Source: Amycolatopsis acididurans (GTDB lineage Bacteria; Actinomycetota; Actinomycetes; Mycobacteriales; Pseudonocardiaceae). From it: a DNA stretch of 64,000 nucleotides. The notes beneath the pieces are model-generated. The model was not told where the DNA came from and did not search any database. It saw only the letters and a program-made list of their open reading frames with translations. Shown here piece by piece: positions 9,022-16,825 of this stretch (position 1 is the first letter of the stretch; every line of letters begins with the position of its first letter). Position numbers and translations under genes: made by a program. The stretch is from positions 62,001 through 126,000 of the forward strand of contig NZ_JAAXLS010000008.1 in assembly GCF_012328925.1 (NCBI RefSeq), written 5' to 3'.

Positions 9022-9522
9022 ATGCGGCTGCTCATCATCGCCGACACGCACCTGCCCAAACGGGCCCGTGCCCTGCCGGAGGAGGTGTGGCGTGCGGCCG
9101 AAGCCGCCGACCTCGTGGTGCACGCGGGCGACTGGGTGAACGTCGCGCTGCTGGACGAGCTGGAAGCGCGGGCGCGCAGGCTGATCGGGGTGTACGGCAA
9201 CAACGACGGCCCCGAACTGCGCGCGCGGCTGCCCGAGGTCGCGCACGCCGATGTGGACGGGCTGCGGCTGTCCGTGGTGCACGAGACCGGTCCGGCCAAG
9301 GGCCGCGAGAAGCGCTGCGCGGCCGCGTTCCCGGACACCGACGTGCTCGTCTTCGGCCACAGCCACATCCCGTGGGACAGCACAGCCGAGGGCGGCCTTC
9401 GGCTGCTGAACCCGGGTTCGCCGACCGACCGCCGCCGCCAGCCCGAATGCACCTACCTCACCGCGGACGTCGAGGGCGGCGCGCTGACCGGCGTGCGGCT
9501 GCACGGCCTGCCGCGTCGCTAG
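9022..9522 (+). CDS. YfcE-type metallophosphoesterase
   Basis: 166 aa. Calcineurin-like phosphoesterase of the small YfcE/MJ0936 class: metal-binding motifs D-T-H (residues 8-10), G-D-W near 39, G-N-N-D near 64, H in S-V-V-H-E-T, and the closing G-H-S-H-I-P near 113. Such enzymes hydrolyse phosphodiesters in vitro with Mn; the physiological substrate is unknown. A GGGGA ribosome site is just upstream. The stop overlaps the stop of the opposing reductase gene by four bases (CTAG). Confidence 0.88.
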   Translation: MRLLIIADTHLPKRARALPEEVWRAAEAADLVVHAGDWVNVALLDELEARARRLIGVYGNNDGPELRARLPEVAHADVDGLRLSVVHETGPAKGREKRCAAAFPDTDVLVFGHSHIPWDSTAEGGLRLLNPGSPTDRRRQPECTYLTADVEGGALTGVRLHGLPRR

Positions 9523-10691
9523 GCATTGACGACCCGGAAGACCATTCCGGCGTCCACGAGCCGCGCGAGCAGCGCGTCCCCCATCGCGGCGGCCGTGGTG
9601 ACCTGGCCCGACGTCTTCGGCAGCTCGTCGAAGACCAGGCACATCGCCGACTCGGCGAGCATCTTCGCGGTCTCGTCGTAGCCGGGATCGCCGCCGGCCA
9701 CCTCGGTCTCCACGTGGCGGCCGCCCGCGTCGCCGCTGAACCGCACCTTGAACCACGAGTTCGCGCGCCGTTCCTCGCTCGGCCCGTTGCCGGGTTTCTG
9801 CAGGTTCGACAGGGCCTTCCTGGTCGGCGGCAGCTGCGCGAGCGCGACCACCGCGGCCAGCCCGATGGCCGTCGCGGCGATCGTGGGCAGGCGGCGGAAC
9901 GAGGCGAAGTGGCTGTACCGGAAGTCGGGACCGTAATCGGGCAGCAGCGCGGCCGAGCGGGCCACGATCTGCGGGTCGATGGTGGTCATCGGCACCAGCC
10001 ACCGCCCGCTGCCCGCGTCACGGTGCGGCTTCCCGAGCACCGCGCGCACCCGCCTGCCCGCCGGGCGTTCCTCGGCCTTGGCGCGTGCCCGCGCGGCCCG
10101 ATACATCGGAACCAGCCGCGAGGCCGCGGTCAGCGCCGAGGCGTAGGTGCCGCCGGAGAAGAAGGCGTTGCTGCGCACCTTGCCGGTGATCGAGACCGGC
10201 ACGTCCTTCGGCAGGTGCTTGAGCGTGTAGAAGACGCCGAGGTCGTAGGGGACCGAGTCGAACCCGGCGGCGTGGATCAGGCGCGCCCCCGTCTCCTTGG
10301 CGCGGGCGTGGTGGCGCAGGTAGGTCTGGTCGAAGAACTCGGGCTCGCCGCAGAGGTCCAGGTAGTCGGTACCGGCCTCGGCGCACGCGGCCACGAGTGG
10401 TTCGCCGTAGAGGGCGTACGGGCCGACCGTGGTGATCACCACTTTGGCCGACTCGGCCACCTCACGCAGTGACGCCGGGTCGTTGACGTCGGCGATCAGC
10501 AGCGGCAGGTCCGCGCACGCCGGGTTGATCCCGGCGAGCCGGTCGCGTACCGCCTCGAGTTTCTGTTTGTTGCGCCCGGCCAGTGCCCACCGGCAGCCCG
10601 CGGGGGTACGCCTTGCGATGTACTCCGCGGTCAGCTCGCCGGTGAACCCGGTCGCACCGAACAGGACGATGTCGTAGCGACGCTGCTCCAT
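9519..10691 (-). CDS. Saccharopine-dehydrogenase-like / trans-acting enoyl reductase family protein
   Basis: 390 aa. N-terminal Rossmann fold with GATGFTGELTAEY (residues 12-24) and A-L-A-G-R-N-K-Q-K-L; a hydrophobic segment near 265-285 (A-T-A-I-G-L-A-A-V-V-A-L) may touch the membrane. This matches the saccharopine dehydrogenase-like proteins that include mycobacterial Rv2449c and the trans-acting enoyl reductase Rv2953. The exact reaction is unknown. It is divergent from a MaoC-type hydratase, which fits a lipid or acyl-CoA role, but that is inference. Confidence 0.8.
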   Translation of the reverse strand: MEQRRYDIVLFGATGFTGELTAEYIARRTPAGCRWALAGRNKQKLEAVRDRLAGINPACADLPLLIADVNDPASLREVAESAKVVITTVGPYALYGEPLVAACAEAGTDYLDLCGEPEFFDQTYLRHHARAKETGARLIHAAGFDSVPYDLGVFYTLKHLPKDVPVSITGKVRSNAFFSGGTYASALTAASRLVPMYRAARARAKAEERPAGRRVRAVLGKPHRDAGSGRWLVPMTTIDPQIVARSAALLPDYGPDFRYSHFASFRRLPTIAATAIGLAAVVALAQLPPTRKALSNLQKPGNGPSEERRANSWFKVRFSGDAGGRHVETEVAGGDPGYDETAKMLAESAMCLVFDELPKTSGQVTTAAAMGDALLARLVDAGMVFRVVNA

Positions 10692-10723
10692 ACCGGCAGT
10701 ATGTCATGCGAAGCTTTGTGGTC

Positions 10724-11164
10724 ATGGAGTACTTCGAGGACTACGTGCCCGGCTCGACGCATGAGTTCGGCACGGTCAAGGTGACCGAGGCCGACATCAT
10801 CGAGTTCGCGGCCAAGTACGACCCGCAGCCCTTCCACGTCGACCCGGCGGCGGCCGCGACCGGCCCGTTCGGCGGGCTGATCGCCAGCGGGTGGCACACG
10901 GTGAGCCTGATGATGCGGCTGCTGGTCGAGAACTACCTGTCCCCGGTGGCCAGCCTCGGCAGCCCCGGCATCGACGAACTGCGCTGGAGCAAGCCGGTCC
11001 GGCCCGGCGACGAACTGAGCGCGCGGGTCACCGTGGTCGAGGCACGCGAGTCGAAGTCCAAACCGGACCGCGGGCTCGTCCGCAGCAGGATCGAGGTGCT
11101 CAACTCCGCCGGCGACGTGGTGTGCGGCATGACCGCGCTGAACTTCCTGCTCCGCAGGCCGTGA
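10724..11164 (+). CDS. MaoC-family (R)-specific enoyl-CoA hydratase-like protein
   Basis: 146 aa from ATG 10724 (M-E-Y-F-E-D-Y, the common family start); an in-frame ATG at 10706 would add six residues and neither has a good ribosome site. Hot-dog fold with the hydratase motif F-A-A-K-Y-D-P-Q-P-F-H-V-D (catalytic Asp and His) and G-P-F-G-G-L-I-A-S-G-W-H. These proteins hydrate enoyl-CoA or related acyl thioesters. It is divergent from the enoyl-reductase-like gene and followed by a strong hairpin. Confidence 0.85.
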   Translation: MEYFEDYVPGSTHEFGTVKVTEADIIEFAAKYDPQPFHVDPAAAATGPFGGLIASGWHTVSLMMRLLVENYLSPVASLGSPGIDELRWSKPVRPGDELSARVTVVEARESKSKPDRGLVRSRIEVLNSAGDVVCGMTALNFLLRRP

Positions 11165-11186
11165 CCTGGACGATCACGCCGGGCCC

Positions 11187-11223
11187 GGTCGGTCCGGCCC
11201 GCCGCGCGCGGGCAGGGCCGACC
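11187..11223 (+). terminator. GC-rich hairpin after maoC
   Basis: GGTCGGTCC pairs with GGGCCGACC (one G-T wobble) and inside it GCCCGC pairs with GCGGGC. It starts 22 bp after the MaoC stop and lies before the whiB promoter region. Confidence 0.6.
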
Positions 11224-11301
11224 ATTGGTTCGAAAAGCAGGTGTAGTGGGGAGTGAACATGGGTACTACCTCCGCGGAAGCACGTCGCGGAGGAGATCAA
11301 G

Positions 11302-11637
11302 ATGGCGGACACGTCACGGCTGCCCACGCCCGTCGCGGAGACGTGGGAGTGGCAGCGGCACGGTAATTGCCGGAACCTCGACAGCGCGGTCTTCTTCCAT
11401 CCCGACGGGGAAAGGGGCTTCGCACGCGCCGACCGGGTCGCGCGCGCCAAGCGGATCTGCATGTCCTGCCCCGTGATCGTGGAGTGCCGTCACCACGCGC
11501 TCACCGCCGAGGAGCCGTTCGGCGTCTGGGGTGGTCTGGACGAGACCGAGCGTCGAGCCGCGATCGTGCGGCGCAAGCAGCTCATGGAGTCCGACTCCGG
11601 GGGGAAGGAGAAGGAGTGCGTTTCGGCTACACGCTGA
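11302..11637 (+). CDS. WhiB-family iron-sulfur transcription factor (WhiB3/WhiD type)
   Basis: 111 aa with GGAGGAG seven bases before the ATG. Four cluster-binding cysteines: Cys23, Cys53, Cys56 and Cys62 (C-x2-C-x5-C), and the G-V-W-G-G-L turn near 77. The section W-E-W-Q-R-H-G-N-C-R and F-F-H-P-D-G-E-R-G is characteristic of the WhiB3/WhiD branch, which binds a 4Fe-4S cluster, responds to NO or redox state and contacts the principal sigma factor. It sits near a SigD/ShbA-like sigma gene, as whiB3-sigD do in Mycobacterium and whiD-shbA in Streptomyces. The 3' end overlaps the next gene by 22 bp. Confidence 0.92.
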   Translation: MADTSRLPTPVAETWEWQRHGNCRNLDSAVFFHPDGERGFARADRVARAKRICMSCPVIVECRHHALTAEEPFGVWGGLDETERRAAIVRRKQLMESDSGGKEKECVSATR

Positions 11638-12596
11638 TGACCGAGCAGGCCGGGCCGAAGGAACTGGTCCGGCATGCGAGCGCGGCCGAGCAGGCGGGGT
11701 TCGAGTTCGAGGTTTCCAGCGACCACTACTTCCCGTGGCTGGACGAACAGGGACACGCGCCCTACGCGTGGAGCGTGCTGGGCGCGGTCAGCCAGGTCAC
11801 CGAACGGGTGGAACTGCTGAGCTTCGTGACCTGTCCGCTGATGCGGTACCACCCCGCGGTGGTCGCGCAGAAGGCCGCCACCGTCTCCCTGCTGTCCGAC
11901 AACCGCTTCATCCTCGGGCTCGGCGCGGGCGAGAACCTCAACGAGCACGTGATCGGCCAGGGCTGGCCCTCGGCCAACGTACGGCACGAGATGCTCAGCG
12001 AGGCCGTGGAGATCATCGGGGAGCTGTTCGACGGGGGTTACGTCAACTTCAGCGGCAAGCACTACCGCGTCGATTCGGCGAAGGTCTGGGACCTGCCGCA
12101 GCGGCGCACGCCGGTCGCCGTCGCGGTGTCGGGCAAGCAGTCGGTCGAGCGGTTCGCGCCGGTCGCGGACGCGATGATCACCACCGAGCCGAAGCCGGAG
12201 CTGGTGCGCTGGTGGGACGAGGAACGCACGCAGGTCAGGGAGGACTCGACGCGTAAGTTCGCGCAGCTGCCGGTGTGCTTCGACCCGGACCCCGCCGCGG
12301 CGCGGAAGCGGGCGCACGAGCAGTTCCGCTGGTTCTCGGGCGGGTGGAAGGTCAACGCCGAACTGCCCGGTACGGCCGCGTTCGCGGGCGCGACCCAGTA
12401 CGTGACCGAGGAGGACGTCGCGGCCTCGATCCCGTGCGGGCCGGACGCCGAGCCCATCGTGGAGGCGATCAAGCCGTTCGCCGACGCGGGCTTCACCGAT
12501 CTCGCGCTGGTCCAGATCGGCGGGCAGCACCAGGACGGCTTCTTCGAGTTCGCCTCCTCGGAGCTGTTGCCCGCGCTGCGCAAGGCGTACGGCTAA
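11616..12596 (+). CDS. F420-dependent LLM-class oxidoreductase (TIGR03557, G6PDH-related)
   Basis: 326 aa from GTG 11616, chosen because the strong ribosome site GGGGGGAAGGAGAAGGA ends just before it and the protein then begins V-R-F-G-Y-T-L-M-T-E-Q, the normal family start. Luciferase-like TIM barrel; E-V-S-S-D-H-Y-F-P-W and G-L-G-A-G-E-N-L-N-E-H-V are the family marks and resemble F420-dependent glucose-6-phosphate dehydrogenase. The substrate is unknown. It overlaps the end of whiB by 22 bp, so the two are probably co-transcribed, and its stop overlaps the convergent sigma-factor stop by 4 bp. Confidence 0.88.
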   Translation: MRFGYTLMTEQAGPKELVRHASAAEQAGFEFEVSSDHYFPWLDEQGHAPYAWSVLGAVSQVTERVELLSFVTCPLMRYHPAVVAQKAATVSLLSDNRFILGLGAGENLNEHVIGQGWPSANVRHEMLSEAVEIIGELFDGGYVNFSGKHYRVDSAKVWDLPQRRTPVAVAVSGKQSVERFAPVADAMITTEPKPELVRWWDEERTQVREDSTRKFAQLPVCFDPDPAAARKRAHEQFRWFSGGWKVNAELPGTAAFAGATQYVTEEDVAASIPCGPDAEPIVEAIKPFADAGFTDLALVQIGGQHQDGFFEFASSELLPALRKAYG

Positions 12597-13264
12597 CCGA
12601 CCAGGTCGCCCTCGCGAGTGACCATCGCGCGCAGTTTCGTGAGTGCGCGGTGCTGCGTGACTCGCACGTTGCCGGGCGAGATGCCGAGCGCTTCGGCGGT
12701 CTCGCCGGCGGACAGGCCGACGACGAGCCGCAGCGTGAGAATTTCCTGCTGCAGCGGGGGAAGCGTGGCGATCAGCTTGGACAGCCGGGCGCCGAGGTCG
12801 CCGTCCAGAACGTGCTTCTCGGGCTCGTTGTCGGCAAGCGGGCGCTCCGGAAGCTCGGCCACCGGGTCCGAGCGGTCCCGTGACACGAGGCGGTAGGCGT
12901 CGGCGACCTTGTTCGACGCGATCGCGTGCACCAGATACAGGAAGGACCCGCCGCGGTCCTGGTAGTTGGGCAGCGCGTGCAACACCGCCAGGCACACCTC
13001 CTGCGCGACGTCGTCCGCGGACAGATAGGACAGGTCGCGGCCCCCGAGCCGGGCACGGCAGTACCGCACGGCCACCGGCGTGATCATCGCGATGAGTTTC
13101 GCGACCGCCGCGGGATCCCCCGTCGCGGCGTCGCGAACCGCGGGGTCCAGTTCCTCCTTCGTGAGGCGGGAGGAACTGCCGCGCGGGAAGTTCTGCGGAG
13201 TGGTGAAACCCGTGTCCGCGGTTTCGGCGGGCACGGCAACGGCAGGCGGGACACTGGTTCTCAT
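12593..13264 (-). CDS. ECF sigma factor of the SigD/ShbA type
   Basis: 223 aa. Sigma region 2 holds R-Y-C-R-A-R-L-G, then L-S-A-D-D-V-A-Q-E-V-C-L-A and A-L-P-N-Y; region 4 holds L-P-P-L-Q-Q-E-I-L and G-L-S-A-G-E-T-A-E-A-L-G with the helix-turn-helix near the end. These match mycobacterial SigD almost word for word, and Streptomyces ShbA, which drives the principal sigma gene hrdB. The N-terminal ~35 residues are a poorly conserved extension. No anti-sigma gene is adjacent: downstream is the convergent F420 gene, upstream a GtrA gene. This favours the ShbA situation over mycobacterial sigD, which is followed by rsdA. Confidence 0.88.
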   Translation of the reverse strand: MRTSVPPAVAVPAETADTGFTTPQNFPRGSSSRLTKEELDPAVRDAATGDPAAVAKLIAMITPVAVRYCRARLGGRDLSYLSADDVAQEVCLAVLHALPNYQDRGGSFLYLVHAIASNKVADAYRLVSRDRSDPVAELPERPLADNEPEKHVLDGDLGARLSKLIATLPPLQQEILTLRLVVGLSAGETAEALGISPGNVRVTQHRALTKLRAMVTREGDLVG

Positions 13265-13560
13265 AGTCGGCTCCCCAACGACAACGGCGACCCTACGACC
13301 GGTCGCCGTCGGGGTCCACGCTCAGTCACAAACGGTGAGCGGACACTCCCATTAGGTCCCTGCCGACCCGCTACCAGTGCGACTGAGCGTAATCGTAAGT
13401 GGTGGCCCCGCTTCAGTCCAGAATTCAACTAGAGATCAGGAAGAGATACCCCATTTGCAGCAATGTGCTGCTAAAAACGGTGCGAAGTGCCTGGTTAGCG
13501 AGCAGTTTTGCGTCAAATCGCGCAGAAGTGACACATTTCTGCGGGTTGTCGCGCTTGATG
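13265..13560. other. AT-richer intergenic region between sigma factor and gtrA-like gene
   Basis: A 296-bp gap of clearly lower GC than its surroundings, especially 13,400-13,560 (runs such as CTAAAAACG and TTTTGCGTCAAATC). It must contain the sigma-factor promoter at its left side. No open frame in it shows coding character, and no convincing hairpin or RNA gene was seen. Confidence 0.6.
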
Positions 13561-13992
13561 CTAACGAGTGGTGAAAACCCACCAACGAAGGACTACAAAC
13601 CGTAAGATTCCGCCGAGCATGCTCGTCACCGCGAGTACGACGGCCTCCAGTGTGGCCGACGGGTCGGGCGAGAAGATCTGCAACGACAGCAGGACGAGTG
13701 AACCGTAGCTGGCGTAGAACGCGAAAGTGCCCGCCGACTGCAGGTGCAGCCGCAGCGCGGACGTGCGCATACCCGCGAACGTGACCCGGCGCTGGAACTC
13801 GGTGTTCAGTAGGGTCGTCACGGCGATGGCGACCACGTTGGCCACGACGGAACCGATCAGCAGGCGCGCGCCGAGAAAAATCAGCTCCTGCAGGCCGGTT
13901 GTGACCACGCCCGCGATGACGTACCAGACCGCGGGATGCGCCGCATCGGGCCGGTGTTCCGGCCGGCGCTCGATCCACTGCGTAGTGGTCAT
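13561..13992 (-). CDS. GtrA-family membrane protein
   Basis: 143 aa with four predicted membrane helices (about 24-42, 46-66, 85-105, 112-135). Family marks: Y-V-I-A-G-V-V-T-T-G, N-F/T-E-F-Q-R-R-V-T-F and a terminal R-W-W-V-F. GtrA proteins help move polyprenyl-linked sugars or take part in cell-surface polysaccharide assembly. The 3' third uses codons unusual for this DNA, including the leucine codon TTA at 13603-13605, and adjoins the AT-rich gap. No glycosyltransferase partner is nearby. Confidence 0.85.
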   Translation of the reverse strand: MTTTQWIERRPEHRPDAAHPAVWYVIAGVVTTGLQELIFLGARLLIGSVVANVVAIAVTTLLNTEFQRRVTFAGMRTSALRLHLQSAGTFAFYASYGSLVLLSLQIFSPDPSATLEAVVLAVTSMLGGILRFVVLRWWVFTTR

Positions 13993-14092
13993 AGCTGAAA
14001 CTTACCTGCCCTCAGCAATCTCTTGCACCATACAACTGAGTGACCTTGATCTCCGCGTTTGCGGTGCTTCCCGGCCGGGTAAGGCCACAGGC

Positions 14093-14518
14093 ATGAGTGA
14101 GGCGCATGGTCATCCCATTCCTGACGCCGCCGAGAGCGATCCCGCGGCGCTGAGCAGCAGTGAGGACCTGGACGAGGACCGGCTCCGGGTCGACCCGCTG
14201 GAGGAGGGTGTCGAGCCGCCCGAGCACTACACGCACTCCGACCGCTTCGGCACCACCCCGAACGAGGAACACGACGGCGAGAGCCTCGCCGAGCGGCTCC
14301 GGGAGGAGCGGCCCGACGTCCAGCCCGAGGACGTGGCCGAGCGGCCGCGCACCGATGACGAGCTCGACGCGAGCATCGACGACGTCGGTAGTGGACCGGA
14401 GACGCTGGTCGACGAGGGTCCGGTCGCGGACGCCGGCGTCGAGGAGGGCCAGAACGCGGACAAAGCGGGCGGGTCCGTCGCCGAGACGATCCGCACCCCG
14501 CCGCGTGAACCGGAGTGA
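14093..14518 (+). CDS. DUF5709-like acidic protein
   Basis: 141 aa, highly acidic, without membrane segments. The order S-S-E-D-L-D-E-D, D-P-L-E-E-G-V-E-P-P-E, F-G-T-T-P-N-E, and G-E-S-L-A-E-R-L-R-E-E-R-P-D-V resembles the actinobacterial DUF5709 family. Function unknown. It is divergent from the gtrA-like gene (100-bp gap). The low-complexity acidic composition makes the family call moderate. Confidence 0.65.
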   Translation: MSEAHGHPIPDAAESDPAALSSSEDLDEDRLRVDPLEEGVEPPEHYTHSDRFGTTPNEEHDGESLAERLREERPDVQPEDVAERPRTDDELDASIDDVGSGPETLVDEGPVADAGVEEGQNADKAGGSVAETIRTPPREPE

Positions 14519-14651
14519 TATGCGTCACTCCGGGTGTGACCAGGTCAAACACCCTTCGGCGGGCGTTCGATCAGACGTCACCCGGCGTGATCAAGCCGAG
14601 ACCCCTACGGTCGGGGGTTACGAGCGCACGTAACCGAAGGGATGAAGACCA

Positions 14652-14978
14652 ATGCTCGCGATGACCGATGCCGCCGCCGAGGCGATCAGCGCGCTGACCG
14701 CTCAGGAGGGCAAGCAGGAGACCGGTGGGCTGCGCTTCGCGGTGCAGGCCCAGCAGGAAGCGGGCGCGCAGCTTGCGTTGTCCGTGGCCGAGCAGCCGGA
14801 GGCCGGTGACCAGGTTCTGGGCACCGACGGTGGCGCCAGGGTATTCCTGGAGCCGCAGGCCGCTCAGTTCCTCGACGACAAGGTTCTCGACGTCCAGCAG
14901 GACGACCAGGGCCAGTTGAACTTCGCGGTGATGCCGCGTCCGGAGAACGAGCAGCCGGGGGCGGCCCCCACCGCCTGA
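14652..14978 (+). CDS. HesB/IscA-like protein without cysteines
   Basis: 108 aa. The pattern L-A-M-T-D-A-A-A-E-A-I, G-G-L-R-F, then V-F-L-E-P-Q-A-A-Q-F-L-D-D-K-V-L-D follows the A-type iron-sulfur carrier (HesB/IscA) fold. It contains no cysteine at all, so it cannot hold a cluster through the usual three cysteines. It belongs to the actinobacterial HesB-like group of unknown role. The ribosome site is weak (GAAG four bases before ATG). A strong terminator follows. Confidence 0.7.
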   Translation: MLAMTDAAAEAISALTAQEGKQETGGLRFAVQAQQEAGAQLALSVAEQPEAGDQVLGTDGGARVFLEPQAAQFLDDKVLDVQQDDQGQLNFAVMPRPENEQPGAAPTA

Positions 14979-14985
14979 GGCTTCC

Positions 14986-15016
14986 GGGCCGGGTCTCCCG
15001 CGCGGAGGCCCGGCCC
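14986..15016. terminator. Bidirectional hairpin between hesB-like and HAD genes
   Basis: GGGCCGGGTCTCC (14986-14998) pairs with GGAGGCCCGGCCC (15004-15016), 13 bp with one wobble and a 5-base loop. It fills most of the 47-bp gap between two convergent genes. Confidence 0.75.
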
Positions 15017-15025
15017 GCACTCCGG

Positions 15026-15709
15026 TCAGAAATGGCCCAGCAGGTCGGGGAAGCGGGATAGGTGCAGCACCCGGTCATCGGCTGGGTCCAGTTCGTCGTG
15101 TTCGAGTGCCCACGTGTTCTCGTTGGGGATGAACACGGCGTTCATACCGGCCGCGCGGGCCGGGAGGATGTCGGACTTCGGCGAGTTGCCGATCATCCAG
15201 GCCCGGTCCGGGGTCAGCGTGTGCTCTTCCACAAGTCCCCGGTACACACCCGCGTGTTTCTCCCGGACGATGTGGATCCCGCGGAAGTGCTTGTCGAGCC
15301 CCGACGCGTCGATCTTGCGCTGCTGCTCGTCGAGGTCGCCCTTCGTGAGCAGGAACAGCTCGTGCCGCGTGCCGAGTTCGTCGAGGGTCTCGGCGACCCC
15401 GGGGATCAGCTCGACCTCGTAGTTGATCAGCGCGTGGGCGAGGCCGAGGATCTCCTCGCGCTCGTTGTCGGTCGCCGGGCGCTCGCGCAGTTTCTCGAAG
15501 CAGTCGTGAAGGCTGTGCAGGAACACCTTGCTGCCGTAGCCGTGCGCGGCCGAGTTGGCGCGCTCGATGTCGTCGAGCACCGCACGCAGCTCGGTCCGGT
15601 CCAGCGTCGGATGCGCGATCCAGTCGAGGAAGTCGTTCACCACGCGCTCGAAGATGACGTTGTTCTCCCACAAGGTGTCATCCGCGTCGAATATCAGAGT
15701 CTGGCGCAC
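15026..15709 (-). CDS. HAD-superfamily hydrolase
   Basis: 227 aa from a GTG in front of R-Q-T-L-I-F-D. Motif I is D-A-D-D-T-L-W (nucleophile and acid aspartates, residues about 8-14), motif II is L-T-K-G-D near 128, and motif III is M-I-G-N-S-P-K-S-D-I near 175. A helical cap lies between motifs I and II. The class includes small-molecule phosphatases such as phosphoglycolate or pyrimidine nucleotidase types; the substrate is not readable. The start is upstream of a weak ribosome site and is the least certain part. Confidence 0.85.
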   Translation of the reverse strand: MRQTLIFDADDTLWENNVIFERVVNDFLDWIAHPTLDRTELRAVLDDIERANSAAHGYGSKVFLHSLHDCFEKLRERPATDNEREEILGLAHALINYEVELIPGVAETLDELGTRHELFLLTKGDLDEQQRKIDASGLDKHFRGIHIVREKHAGVYRGLVEEHTLTPDRAWMIGNSPKSDILPARAAGMNAVFIPNENTWALEHDELDPADDRVLHLSRFPDLLGHF

Positions 15710-15786
15710 GTGAACAACGTAGCCGCGCGGAGCGCGTCGATCAGGGGTGGTGGTCGGGCCGGCGGGTGGGCGTACCGCCGTACCAA

Positions 15787-16740
15787 TCAGCCGCGCACCG
15801 GATTTAACGGGGCCTCGCCCGCGAGCACGGCCGCGACGTTGCGCGCGGCCAGCAACGCCATCTCCGTGCGGGTCTCCACGGTCGCCGAGCCCAGGTGCGG
15901 GGTGAGCACCACGTTGTCCAGATCCAGCAGTCGCGGCTCGACCTCGGGCTCCTTCTCGAACACGTCCAGGCCCGCGCCCGCGATCTCGCCGCGCCGCAGC
16001 GCGTCCGCGAGCGCGGCCTCGTCGACCACCGGGCCGCGCGTCGTGTTGATCAGGTAGGCGGTGTTCTTCATGGCGCCCAGCGCTTCGGCGTCGATCAGAT
16101 GCCGCGTCTGCGGGGTGAGCGGGCAGTGCAGCGACACCACGTCCGCGGTCGTCAGCAGTTCCTCGCGGGAGACGAACCGCGCGTCCAGTTCCGTCTCCGC
16201 GGCCGAGCGGGACCGTCCGCTGTAGACGATGTTCATGCCGAAGGCGCGCGCCCGTCGCGCGACCGCCGTGCCGATCCCGCCGAGCCCGATGATGCCCAGC
16301 GTCTTGCCCTGCAGTCCCGAGCCCAGCATGAACCCGAGGTGGAACGACCACGGCTCGCGGGCGCGCAGCAGCCGGTCGCCCTCACCGATCCGGCGGGTCA
16401 GCGCGAGCAGCAGGCTGAACGTCAGATCGGCGGTCGCGTCGGTGAGCACGCCCGGTGTGTTGGTCACCAGAACGTTCCGCTCGGCCAGCGCGGGCACGTC
16501 GATGTTGTCGTAGCCGACGGCGACGTTGGCCACCACGCGCAGCCCCGGCCCCGCGGCGTCGGCGACGGGCCCGTCGATGCGGTCGTGCAGCATGCTCACC
16601 ACCGCGGCCGCCCCGTCGACGGCTTTGCGCAGCTCATCGGGCTCCAACGCCCGGTCCGCTTCGGGCAGCCACACCTCGCCGGCCTCGCGCAGGACGGCCA
16701 GCGCCGCTTCGGGTATCCGTCGAGTCACCACGATCCGCAT
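15787..16740 (-). CDS. D-2-hydroxyacid dehydrogenase (glyoxylate/hydroxypyruvate reductase type)
   Basis: 317 aa, ATG preceded by GAGAAGG. NAD-binding motif G-L-G-G-I-G near 152; substrate arginine in T-T-R-G-P-V-V-D; the catalytic Arg/Glu/His set is completed by D-V-F-E-K-E-P and H-L-G-S-A-T. N-terminal V-A-N-V-A-V-G-Y-D-N-I-D is typical of glycerate dehydrogenase-like members. It reduces glyoxylate, hydroxypyruvate or similar 2-oxo acids. It is divergent from pcaI, and the 85-bp gap contains the palindrome proposed as the PcaR site, so both directions could be affected. Confidence 0.88.
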   Translation of the reverse strand: MRIVVTRRIPEAALAVLREAGEVWLPEADRALEPDELRKAVDGAAAVVSMLHDRIDGPVADAAGPGLRVVANVAVGYDNIDVPALAERNVLVTNTPGVLTDATADLTFSLLLALTRRIGEGDRLLRAREPWSFHLGFMLGSGLQGKTLGIIGLGGIGTAVARRARAFGMNIVYSGRSRSAAETELDARFVSREELLTTADVVSLHCPLTPQTRHLIDAEALGAMKNTAYLINTTRGPVVDEAALADALRRGEIAGAGLDVFEKEPEVEPRLLDLDNVVLTPHLGSATVETRTEMALLAARNVAAVLAGEAPLNPVRG

Positions 16741-16773
16741 GCGCACACCTTCTCTTGCGCGTGCCCGGCTGAA

Positions 16774-16798
16774 CAAGTACGTTCTTATAGAGAACTTG
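16774..16798. promoter_or_regulatory. Palindrome before pcaI, candidate IclR-type (PcaR) operator
   Basis: The centre GTTCT-tatag-AGAAC has perfect 5-bp arms and is flanked by CAAGT and ACTTG, giving an imperfect 25-bp palindrome 27 bp before the pcaI start. Its TATAG/TATAAG centre could also be part of a promoter -10 element in either direction. An IclR gene (pcaR) ends the operon, and IclR regulators bind such palindromes upstream of the operons they control. Confidence 0.6.
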
Positions 16799-16825
16799 TG
16801 TGCGTAATGCGAACAGGACGACTCA

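Noticed and set aside
13377-13574. Small open frames in the AT-rich gap before the gtrA-like gene
   Set aside because: No ribosome site, composition unlike nearby genes, no recognisable motif.
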